From the NCBI GenBank assembly GCA_050084985.1, contig JBITNC010000001.1, positions 116,808,001 through 116,872,000 on the forward strand: a stretch of DNA of 64,000 bases. The letters run 5' to 3'. Below are positions 38,847-48,599 of the stretch, in pieces. The position numbers and the translations under genes were made by a program. The DNA comes from Nageia nagi (taxonomy: Eukaryota > Pinophyta). The notes under the pieces were generated by a model. It had not been told where the DNA came from. It did not search any database and saw only the letters and a list, made by a program, of their open reading frames with translations. How positions within the stretch are numbered: the stretch's first letter is position 1; the number at the start of each line of letters is the position of its first letter.

Positions 38847-39135
38847 TTGTACAACGAGTTTCTCACGCAGAGCAAACTCACCACAGAGGTATAGAATGTA
38901 CAACAAGTTCATCACGTAGAGCGAACTTACCACGAAGGTATATTAATTATATGCTCAAAATTTGTACAATAAGTTTATCATGCAAAGCAAACTCACCACG
39001 GAGGTATAAAATGTACAACAAGTTTGTCACGTAGAGCAAACTTACCACTGAGGTATAAAATAATCAACACTCTATAACAACAATTGTACAACAAGTTTGT
39101 CATGCAGAGCAAACTTACCACGGAGGTTTAGAATG
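38847..39135 (-). repeat. Five-unit tandem hairpin array at the 3' end of the copia element
   Basis: Five units of 50-75 bases each hold TGTACAAYRAGTTT, a loop, then AGCAAACTYACCAC and GRAGGTWTA. Each has an inverted repeat with a loop of about 10-12 bases: 38856-38861/38874-38879, 38905-38910/38923-38928, 38971-38976/38989-38994, 39020-39026/39037-39043 and 39093-39099/39110-39116. Units 1 and 2 carry paired substitutions that keep the stem (GAGTTT with AAACTC, AAGTTC with GAACTT). Lies between pol and the 3' LTR, so it would be in the genomic RNA's 3' untranslated region. Confidence 0.8.
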
Positions 39136-39185
39136 TACAATCAAAAAGGCCTCTTAGAGGTGAAGTTGTCATCACTAACAAAAGT

Positions 39186-42100
39186 TTAAACTTCACTCCC
39201 CCTTGAGGGCAACTTCACCAACCCAAGAGAATCCCTAAGCTTGCAGAACTGAGCTTCAGGAAGGGGCTTGGTGAACAAATCAGCAGAGTTTTCAGTAGAT
39301 GGACAATACTGCAAGTGTATGATGTCATCTAGAACCTTCTCTCCCTGATAAAATGAGCTTGGATTTCTACATGTTTGGTTCGTTGATGGAACACAGGATT
39401 CTTAGCCAAAGAGATAGCCGATTGATTATTTGACGAAATAAGAGATGAGCCCTTTTGCTTATACCCAATTTCGTTCAGAAGATGTCTTACCCAAATAGCT
39501 TCTTGGGCGGCAACAGACATGGCTCGATATTTAGCTTCGATGGTAGAAAGAGTCACAGTAGGTTGCTTCTTGGAAGCCCAAGAGATAGCACCTGAACCAA
39601 TGCTAAACACATATGTAGAGGTTGATTTTCTATCATCTCTATCTCCCCCATAATAAGAATCTGAGAACCCTGAGAGAACAATTGAGGGCACTTTGGAATA
39701 CTTAAGAGCAAGATCCTTTATCCCTACGACATACCTCAAGATTTGCTTAACAGCATTGAGGTGTTCAACATATAGTTTTTGCATGAATCGTGCCATCAGA
39801 TTCACTGCAAAGGTAATATCAGGATGAGAGATAGTCAGATACAGAAGACTACCAATCAATTGTCTATAAGCTGTAGCATTAGCCAACTGAGAATCTGAGC
39901 TCAGTGATATAATGATTCCAGGAGAAATAGGTATTGCAACATATTTACACTCCTCCATTCCAAACTTTAGCAAGATGTCTGATATATACTTAGATTGACT
40001 AAGATAAGTACAATCTTTGTGTTGGTATACTTGCATCCCAAGATAGTAATGCAATAGACCTAGATCAGTCATTTCAAATGTTACCTTGAGTTTGGAGATG
40101 CACTCTTGGATGATTTCAATATTATTGCCTGTTATGAGAAGATCATCCACATAAAGGAGAATTATGACCACATCTTTTCCTTGATTGAGTACATATAGAT
40201 CTGAATCTGAGAAGCATTTGGAAAAACCAATATCTGCAAAGAATCCTGAAATTTTCTTGTACCATGCTCTAGGTGCTTGCTTAAGTCCATACAAAGACTT
40301 CTTTAGCTTACACACAAGAGACTCTTTTCCTTCTGGAATAAATCCTTTTGGTTGATTCATGTAGATTTCAACATCCAAGTCACCATTGAGAAACGCACTT
40401 TTGACATCAAGTTGAAAAGCTTTCCATCCTTGAGCTGTAGAAAGAGCAAGAATTATTCTAACAGTAGGCATCTTGGCCACAGGAGCAAAGGTTTCCTCAT
40501 AATCAATACCATATTTCTGAGCGAATCCTTTGGCCACTAATCTTGCCTTGTATTTTTCAATTTTTCCATCAGAATTGTACTTGACCTTGTATATCCATTT
40601 GTTGTCAATCACATTTTTCGCATTGGGATAAGGAACCAAATCCCAAGTTTCATTTTTCATGAGAGCCTCATACTCAACTTTCATAGCTTCCATCCAACAC
40701 TCTTGCTTGGAAGCTTCTTTGAAGGTTGATGGCTCATGCATATTATCAATTTTGGCAAATAAGGATTTATTCAAGGTCATACTTCTTGTAATTCTCTATC
40801 CTAGAGAATTTTGCTCTTGTGGTGACATCTCTATATGATCATCCAACCAGTGTGGTGCAGGCAAAGAATCATCTGTATCAGACACCTCAGCATGAGAAGT
40901 CATATCCTCAGAAAGTTCATTAAACTTAACATCCCTAGAAACAAAGACTATTTTATGGGATGAAGAGTAGAGCCTGTAACCTCTATGCTGATTATCATAC
41001 CCCACAAAGATGCATTTTTCTGATCGTTTATCTAGCTTCTTTCTTTTCTCTGAGGTAATGAAGGCAAATGCATCACAACCGAAGACCCTGAAGTGTGAGA
41101 GGTTAGGTTTCTTTCCTGTCCATGCTTCATATGGAGTTTTACCTTCAAGTGCCTTAGTAGGACACCTATTTAGGGTGTGAATAGTAGTGTGAACAGCTTC
41201 TCCCCATAAGAAACTAGGAAGGTTACCCAACATGCATCTTGCCATTTCCATAATGGTGCGATTCTTCCTTTCAGCAACTCCATTTTGCTAAGGGGTGTAA
41301 GGGATTGTGAATTGTCGCTTAATCCCATGTTTAACACAATAGTTGTTAAACTCATTGCTATTATATTCACCCCCATTGTCAGATCTCAGTATCTTGATCT
41401 TAAAATCAGTTTGATTTTCAACAAGTGCCTTGAAGTCTTGAAACCTGTCAAAAGTTTGATCCTTGTGCTCAAGTAGATAACCAAATGTCATCCTACTGAA
41501 GTCGTCAATGAAGGTCAGAACATAAGAAGCTCCACCTAGTGACTTAGTCTGAAAAGGACCCATCAAATCTGAATGCACAAGCTGAAGAGGACAAGTAGCC
41601 CGAGTTGCCTTATCTTTTTCAAACTTTTGCCTATGCATCTTTCCTAGAATGCACCTTTCACAACGACCAATTGTGGGTGAAATATTAGGTAAACCTTCCA
41701 CAAGTGCTTGAGTTTTCATATCTTGAATACTCTTGTGGTTAAGGTGCCCTAATCGTTGATGTCAAAGATTACCTTTTGAACAAACATTTGCAGCAAGACA
41801 AATCTTTGAAGGTACTTGATCCACAATATAAAGGTCATCCTTTACTGATCCTTTCATCAAAGTGGCAAGTCCTTTCTTAACACACCAAGAGTGTGAGGTA
41901 AATTCAAATGAGCATCCTTTCCTTGTAATTTGAATCACGAAGATGAGATTCATCCTTAGTTTAGGCACATAAAAGACATTATCAAGAGTCTTTCCATGAA
42001 TCTTCACACTCCCTATTCCGTGAACATCAAGGACTGTACTATCACCTATCACAACTGCATCCTTTTTGTACTTATGAAAGTTTGCAAACTTATCCTTTTC

Positions 42101-42268
42101 ATAACACATGTGATTAGTGCATCCTGAATCAACAATCCAATCTTTTGAAATAGTTTGAGTCATTGAGTAGTAGGCAACAGAAGCAGTATGCTTGTTCTTC
42201 TTTCTATTATTGAAAGTTCTCACATTTGCATTTCCCTTACCTTTTTGAGTAAATTTCTTTTGCAACAA
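39186..42268 (-). pseudogene. Copia pol (protease, integrase, RT, RNase H), broken
   Basis: From 42268 down the frame gives the protease box WIVDSGCTNHM (about 42108-42144); the pre-integrase HQRLGHLNH (about 41730-41760); the integrase zinc finger CERCILGKMH and core LVHSDLMGPF, FIDDFSR, LRSDNGGEY; the typical YTP-QNGVAERKNR; RT from DNKWIYKVKYNSDG to LLYVDDLLITG (YVDD at 40142-40153); and RNase H with TLSTIEAKYRAMS. The single frame is cut by TGA at 41762-41764 (usual LWHQRLGHL Trp), TAG at 41288-41290 (usual Gln) and TAG at 40796-40798. Near 39338 a two-base insertion in GAGAGA shifts the frame; the C-terminal tail, with QYCPSTENSADLFTKPLP, continues in the new frame to TAA at 39186-39188. 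Pol itself could be nearly full length; no domain is missing. Confidence 0.92.
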
Positions 42269-43110
42269 TCATACTCTTTGTGCCCAAAGATGCCACAAAA
42301 GTTACAATTCCCATCAAACTTTTCCTGAGGTGTTGGATTGCTTGATCCTGCTTTATCATTCATGTGCTTATAGGTGCCATGATTGTTGTTGTTGCCCTTT
42401 TTATCATACTTCCTGAAGGTAGATGAGGACTTGTTGTCTTTGAATTTGTAATGTTTGAACTTTTTCTTGAAAGGAGTTTTGATTGCTCCTAAAGCAATGC
42501 TATTATCCTTTGGAGAAAGGTTCAACATTTTCTTGTTCAAAGTTTCCTCATGCTTCAGAAGAAGTCTAGAAAGGTTATCAAGTGAGATGACATCTTCTTC
42601 ATCATCAAGCCTTGTTTCCATAACCGTGACAAAGTTGCTGAACTTTGTAGTAAGGCTTTGAAGAATGATGAAGACCATGAACTCATCATTGATCTAGTTG
42701 CACCCACAACCAACCAGTTGTGTCTTGAGGTCAATGATTTTGTTTAAGTAGATGGAGGCACTTTCATCTTCACTTTGTCGATACTGCAACAACTTTTGTA
42801 GAATGGTAAACCTCCTTGAAAATTTGGACCCTAGGTAAATTTTCTTTAACCTATCCCAAGCTTCCTTTGCTGAAGTTGATGAAGAAATCATGAGAAGGAC
42901 ATCATCTAAAACTGCACGGTAAATCATGGAAGTTGCTAACTCATTCTTTGAGTTGTATACTTCAAGAGCCTTCTCATTGGTAGGAGCAACCACATCTTCA
43001 CTAACTGTCTGCCACAGCTTCCTTGCTTGTAACTCAGCTTTCATACGAGGTTCCCATATTCCAAAGTTGGAACCATCGAGTATGTGCTTGGGAACGAAGG
43101 TTTCAACCAT
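42255..43110 (-). pseudogene. Copia gag, broken
   Basis: I choose the ATG at 43108-43110 (MVETFVPKHILDGSNFGIWE), which starts the usual copia gag N-terminus. The domain follows with MKAELQARKLW, MIYRAVLDDVLLMI and AWDRLKKIYLG. A TAG at 42691-42693 interrupts it after VGCGCN. It resumes in the same frame with MVFIILQSLTTKFSNFV. The zinc knuckle CNFCGIFGHKEYDC (CX2CX4HX4C) lies at about 42264-42305. A one-base frameshift near 42255-42265 then separates gag from pol, which in copia elements is normally one frame. The protein would form the particle and bind the RNA. It is not functional as it stands. Confidence 0.9.
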
Positions 43111-44445
43111 TGCTACAAAAACAAATAAATATGCAATAAGAATGTAAACTTTTACAATTTTTCCATCTATACATATAAAACATCTAATAAGCAAACATGT
43201 CCCACATGTGTAAACTCATTAACCACGATCCATAGAAGGATAAAGTTGGGGTTGTTTTCTTGTATAGAATTAGGCCTTCACCTGGATGCCCGCAAGGTGG
43301 AGCCCAGGTACTACTAGTCCTCAACCAGTTCACCTTGGTCAGTGATATACTCTCACAAGGAGAAGTACCTACTATTTTCCAAGGATCCGACGTATCTTGG
43401 ACCGGCCATTTTAATTATCTTGATTAGGGTTTTCAGTTTTCCTCCTAGGTTATCAGGATAATCTCTGAATGGACGTGCGGACATGTGGTATCACTACACA
43501 CATGCCTGTCCACCTAATAGAGTTATGTCCAATCCAACAGAGGTCTTAGGGGCAATTAAGATGGACTTACCACCACTCAGTTCTTCAGACTAAAAGGGCT
43601 CCAGTCTGCCCTATCCTCACCTCATGGCTCCCCAAACAAGTCATGTTGTGGAAAATACGTGCGGATGTATTCATTTTAGGGGTTACTTTTCAAATTTTTG
43701 CGTATTGCAAGTATAAGCAAATGTGCAAAAAATATAAAGTAAAGTGAAAATACTCCATCCACACAAACTTGAAACCTTAAGAGACCAAAAATTGAGTCCA
43801 ATGGGTTTTGTACTAACCCCTAAAGGACTTTTACATTGTTCATATTTTTCTCAATTTATTCAAGTACTTAATGAATTAAACAAAGAACTAAGTCCTACTT
43901 AGTATTTAATTCATAACATGCATTGTTTTATGAATTAAAAATTTAAGTAAGCATGCATCATGCATTAAAAATTTAAGTCCTAAGCATGTTTTATTCTTCA
44001 AACATGATACATGCATCATAAGTCTAGCATGCAACATCTAGATAAAATTTAAGTAAAAATTATACCAATTCCCCCCTTTTTACTTAAAGTTTTATCCCTT
44101 TTTACTATGCTTAGAAATTGCATATGCACTTAAATTAAACATGCAATGTTGAGTAGAATAGTAGAAATAGTCTAAGTACTCCTAAGTGCATTGAATGGGA
44201 GCAATTGACTTGTAAGCAAGTAAGTAAAAAAGGCCTAAGAAGAAGTGTGCAAGTTGTAATAGGAGACCCATACCCCAATTGTTAATGCTTCTCCAACTTT
44301 AAGCACAAAAAAATACTCCTAAGTCAAGAAATAATTAAATGCTTTGTAGTTTTAAAATATGACTCCCCCCCTTTTTTTGAAAAAAAATCAAAGCAAATAT
44401 GTAGTGGGTAAAAAATTAAGGCTCAACAACTAAAGTTGACAAAAA

Positions 44446-45285
44446 AAATGTGAAGGGGCCAAGTGTAAGCTGTAGGATGGTGGAGAAGCTGGGCAGGGGT
44501 GGCAGGAGAGACCAGAGTGTGTAGAAGGGCTACAGAAGGAGGCCAAGGTGGCAAGGAGACCGCATAGAGGGGTGGAAGTCGCATGATGCACGTGGGGCGA
44601 CGGTTGACCACCTAAAACATGACTGCATGGCGGTGAGGGAGAGGGCTCATGTTTAAAAAATGGAAGTGGTGCAGTGTGTTGTGCAGAGACTAGGAAGAGG
44701 CTGAGCACATGAAGTGTGCAACGTCTGGGATCATTTGCAGGCCACGAAGCGGAGGTAACATCAGGCAGCGAGAGAAGGCAAAAAAAAATCGTAGGTCATA
44801 GAACGGTGGCTGCACCATGCATCATGGCAAAGAAGGTGCGGAGGGCCAACGTATCAGGTTTATGCTTATCCGGTGATCATGGTAGGACGTGGAGGTGGAG
44901 GCAGGTTCGTTCAACATGCTGTTTGATGCATATTCCGTGATCATGTGCAGGCCAAGGAGCTATGTCTGCATCCGATGATCATGAGAGGCCAAGAAATGAA
45001 ACTGAGCAGTTCAAGCGAGTAGTGGAGGCCAGATAATGGTGTCTACAACCCGTGCAGATCTTGCAAGCATAGACAGTCTAGGAAACCAGTTAGCAGCATG
45101 CATCATGGATCATCATCGATGTGCAAGGAGGAGGAGTTGCGACGTCATGTGGCAGAGGCAGAGGAGCCAGAGGGGCGCATGCTCAAACAGTCACATGGAA
45201 CGTGGAGAGGAGGCAGGTGGAGGAGCACGGTGCAGCGGAGCCACCAGGGGTCACGCACGCCTTTATTCGACCCCCCCAATATTTA
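44446..45285. other. GC-rich island inside the copia leader
   Basis: Composition jumps from AT-rich to clearly GC-rich for about 840 bases, ending in C-runs at 45271 and 45321. The phrase TGATCATG with GCAGGCCAAGGAG or variants recurs near 44727, 44873, 44935 and 44974. Open frames exist (44423-44611 minus, 45036-45296 plus and overlapping ones), but several overlap in different frames, as expected for GC-rich random sequence, and none resembles a family. It may be captured host DNA or a structural leader. Confidence 0.6.
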
Positions 45286-45369
45286 AACATGATTAATACG
45301 ATTTTAATTTATCTAATGACCCCCCCCCAATTTAATTTATTTTGATTTTAAATAAATTTAAAAACACAA

Positions 45370-45560
45370 TAAAAAATATATATATATTTTTGAATATTTT
45401 AAACAGATTTAAAATATAAAAAAAATATATAAATATTTGTGCTTTTAAACAAATTTAAAATAAATAAATATATATATATATAGATATATATATATATTTT
45501 TACTATATTTTAAACAACAAAAAACAATAAAATATATATACATATATATATATATATTAT
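45370..45560. repeat. (TA)n and A/T microsatellites in copia leader
   Basis: Runs of TATATATA at about 45467-45496 and 45533-45556 in a nearly pure A/T stretch. Confidence 0.85.
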
Positions 45561-46113
45561 ATTGATCTTTGGAATATATTATTGTGCCCTTAAAAAAATT
45601 TGTCCTCCTTTTATTTTTGGAAATGTTGATGCCTTTTGCTTAGGATCATATCAATAACTCACTAATGATAGTATATATGAGAAAATACATTACTATTTTA
45701 AGTAAATAGTAATAACATAATACTAAAAAACATGTGAGTACAAATATTGCAATTTTACATCATATATAATTGAACCAACACATACTTTTAAGTTCAATAT
45801 AACATGAACAACAAATTACAATTGTTGTATACTAACCCTTTTTAAAGAACTATAGCAATTTAAAATTGCAAGTAACATAGAGGATTAGTAAAAAAATTGC
45901 AACTTGTTAATCATAACTTAAAAAGGACTAACACATAGTAAATAATGTGTTAGTAGCATTACGTAATAATCCAAAAAAATGATCAAATAAGGAGGAACTT
46001 TATACCTTTTCTTAAAAATTTACCTCACCAAGGGTGTAAGATGAGGAGTGAAGAAGGATGAAGAACCTCCAAGATGTAGCTTCCACACCAAAAGAAGAGC
46101 TTCCTCAACAAGT

Positions 46114-46124
46114 CTCTGATACCA
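46114..46124 (-). promoter_or_regulatory. Primer-binding site of copia element
   Basis: The minus strand reads TGGTATCAGAG two bases after the CA end of the 5' LTR; complementary to the initiator tRNA-Met 3' end, the standard copia primer. Confidence 0.92.
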
Positions 46125-46126
46125 AT

Positions 46127-46651
46127 TGAAGGATTTGAACTAGATCTAAACAAATCCTGTAGGACCTTAGACTAGGAAACTCAAGTGTACACAAGATAAC
46201 ATAATCACTCAAGATAACACATCTATAATTCTAAGAACATCATTCACATAATATGACACCAATATAATGTGGTTCCTCCCTCCTTGGGAGTACATCCACA
46301 ACTAGTTCTCTTATTCTCTTGATATGTCTCTCTTACAACTATTCTCTAGCTCTCTCCTACACAACCAAGTAGAGTAATCTTACTCCAAGACTTCGATATG
46401 TTACTAGAGGAGAGGCCCTCTATTTATAGCTTTAGAGCACCTCCCTAACCTTCCTTTAACCCAAGGGTAAGGTTAGGGTTACATTAAATGTATCACTAAA
46501 CTTCAACCTACCAACTAACCACTTTGGTAAAGTCAAAGTCTACATATTAAAGAATTCAATTAATCTCTTAAGGTATCTACATACCCTTAAGTGATTAATT
46601 GAATTTACAAGGAGTTTAGATATTCACAATATTTCATTACAAATTCTAATA
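46127..46651 (-). repeat. 5' LTR of copia element
   Basis: 525 bp. The terminal CA is mutated to TA on the plus strand (46650-46651), so the LTR starts TATTAG on the minus strand. TATA box CTATAAATA at 46421-46429, minus strand; transcription would run toward lower coordinates. Confidence 0.95.
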
Positions 46652-47370
46652 GAAAAGATAGTAGCAAATCATACACAAGCAGTCTCCAATACAATTGAAA
46701 ACTTACAAAAGGCTCTATGCATAGCCATTGAAGTTGCCAATTCTTAACCATTCCTTGGAACTCACTCCACCTTGATTCTTTCATGGTTTTCAGATGCCAA
46801 AAATGTATTTGATGAAAATTGCAACTCTTTCTTAGTGCAACATGCTCTTAAACAAAATGTTTAGGATCAAGCCACTAAAGTAAGGTAACAAGGATGAGAT
46901 AAGGTCATATTAGACATTGCTTAACTAATGAAGGAGGAATCCATTTGTAAGATCATTCATGATAAACTTTAATAAAATTTTATTGTGCTTGAGAAGTAAT
47001 TTAAGGCTTTATAATCTTATATAAAGTACACTCCTTTAGCATCTTCCAAGAAAAAGAAAACATCTAATTAGCCAAAAAACATGTCTGGTTCTAGGGCTCC
47101 TTCATGAATTGTCACAAAGAATATTTATGTAAGATCATCATCCATGCCAAGATCAAACTAGAGAAGTCATAATGTTTCCCCATTTGCTAGCCTATAGTTT
47201 GGATCAAGCATTGGGAAAAAATGGCATCTTTCACCAAGCTAGGATTCCAAAAATCAAGATGCTAGCTCTCCCTACCAAAGATAGGAGCAAAAATTTCCCA
47301 ATACTCCTTATTGAAGGTTCCAATCTCAATGGAAAACTTACAATAAGAGTATGATGAACAACAATGTTGC
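46652..47370 (+). pseudogene. Degenerate reading frame, 3' part, split by the copia insertion
   Basis: It continues the frame from 37835 as KIVANHTQAVSNTIENLQKA, then PFLGTHSTLILSWFSDAKNV and DENCNSFLVQHALKQNV, with scattered stops, and is followed by Ser/Lys-rich sequence. No family recognised. The continuity across the insertion supports the insertion site. Confidence 0.4.
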
Positions 47371-47475
47371 TCCACATAATGGAAAAAAATAGCCTAGCTT
47401 CAAAGGGTAAGCATGCATCAATAAAATTCAATTTCAACAAAGAAAAGTCCATTGGGCTCTAAATGGTGGGTGAAA

Positions 47476-48464
47476 GTAAGAAGTTGAGTCCACTTAAAAA
47501 GGAACTAGGGGAAAATCAGTGAAGTTGAAATTCAATATCAAAAAAATTGACATCCCGATTTAGATTCAAAATCTCAATATTTAAAACTAAAATACATACA
47601 TTTATCAGGATCCCAATATTTGAATATCTAATTTTACCTTGGTTCTAAGCTCAAAAAAGGCTTGGTGAGCCAACACTTAGCCTTGGACCTACAAGTATAT
47701 GTTCATGGCAATATAAATGGAAAATCTCAACTTCAGGCATACATTTGATGAAGTTTTTGGTAGAATTTTTTCATGAAATTAAAACCCATTATAGATTAAA
47801 AAGTGTTGATTTCAAATATGTAATTTTTTTAACAATTGGATAAGATTTTATACTTTCTAATTATTTTTTAGTAAAATTGTTCCATATACTTGAAATATGA
47901 GGGTCTCATATTTTCTTAATAAGTTTTTAGGAGTTATGAAAAAAAATTATATAAGAACAACCTTCATAGAATTCTTTATAAAAATAAAAATAAAAAATGA
48001 AAAAAGATTAAGTTTAGCTAAAATTATGCTAGATGGACATGAACAGTTTTCAAAACCATAAACATGCTTGGTACAAAATTATTTTAAAAAAATATTAATG
48101 AAAAAATTATGAAAAAATATCAAAGATAAGATCCAATATCTTAGGTATCTTTTCCTAAAAGGATTTTAAAAATTCCTTGATTTTTGTCAAATTATGTGGG
48201 ACGGACATGTGCATCGTATGGTCCAAAAATATTTTTAAAAATTAATTTTTTGTTCATCCTATCAAATTTTAAATTCTATGATATGGGTATTGGAATAAAT
48301 TATGTATTTGAAAACTAGATTCTAAGAACTAAATTTTTACTGGAGTGATCTTTTTCATGATTCCATGTCTAAGTGCTTGAAATTTTGAGATCAATCATAC
48401 CCAAACTTGAAAATAAAAGAAAACACTTCCATTTTTTGGCCTTAAAGTGGACCCAACTTCTTAC
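47476..48464. mobile_element. Non-autonomous inverted-repeat element, complete copy 1
   Basis: The two ends carry GTAAGAAGTTGRGTCCACTT as an inverted repeat (47476-47495 and 48445-48464, 19 of 20 matching). The 989-bp body is AT-rich and non-coding. Reversed or partial relatives lie at 3376-4330 and 20640-20876. Flanking GGTGGGTG and CACCTACC may extend the inverted repeat. A clear target duplication could not be read, so the superfamily is open (MULE-like or hAT-like MITE). Confidence 0.6.
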
Positions 48465-48599
48465 ACCTACCTTGGTCACACTTTTCAATAAGCTACTAGA
48501 GAGTATATATAAACCCTAAACTCTTTTCTATCATCTTCTTTGCTTGTAAAACACCTTCAGAGATTAATAACCAAATTACAAATTCGATAATTCATAATT

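Larger units (their letters stand above)
43111..46112 (-). other. Unusually long copia leader
   Basis: About 3 kb separate the primer-binding site from the gag start, against a few hundred bases or less in most copia elements. It holds a moderately GC-rich stretch (43260-43660), an AT-rich stretch, the GC-rich island described separately, TA microsatellites (45370-45560) and an AT-rich end. No conserved coding frame was recognised on either strand. Confidence 0.7.
37836..46651 (-). mobile_element. Ty1/copia retrotransposon, complete but defective
   Basis: The element is 8816 bp, flanked by GAAAA at 37831-37835 and 46652-46656 (5-bp target duplication). Both LTRs are 525 bp and I count six differences between them (about 1.1%), so the insertion is recent relative to everything else here. 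From right to left: 5' LTR, primer-binding site for initiator tRNA-Met, a leader of about 3 kb, gag, protease, integrase, RT, RNase H (copia order), a tandem hairpin array, polypurine tract and 3' LTR. Coding is broken by four in-frame stops and two frameshifts. The long leader and the array before the 3' LTR are unusual for the superfamily. Confidence 0.95.

Noticed and set aside
38847-39135. CRISPR-like array (short repeats with spacers)
   Set aside because: The unit spacing is irregular, the context is the 3' end of a plant retrotransposon, and no cas genes exist in such a genome.
42250-42270. Programmed frameshift between copia gag and pol
   Set aside because: Copia elements normally use a single frame, no recognised slippery heptamer is in the right phase, and other lesions show the element is decayed.
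44423-44708. Minus-strand Pro/His-rich ORFs in the copia leader
   Set aside because: Two overlapping frames with low-complexity translation; artefact of base composition.
45036-45345. Overlapping plus-strand ORFs of 62-86 codons in the GC-rich leader island
   Set aside because: Three frames are open at once, as expected for GC-rich non-coding sequence; no family resemblance.
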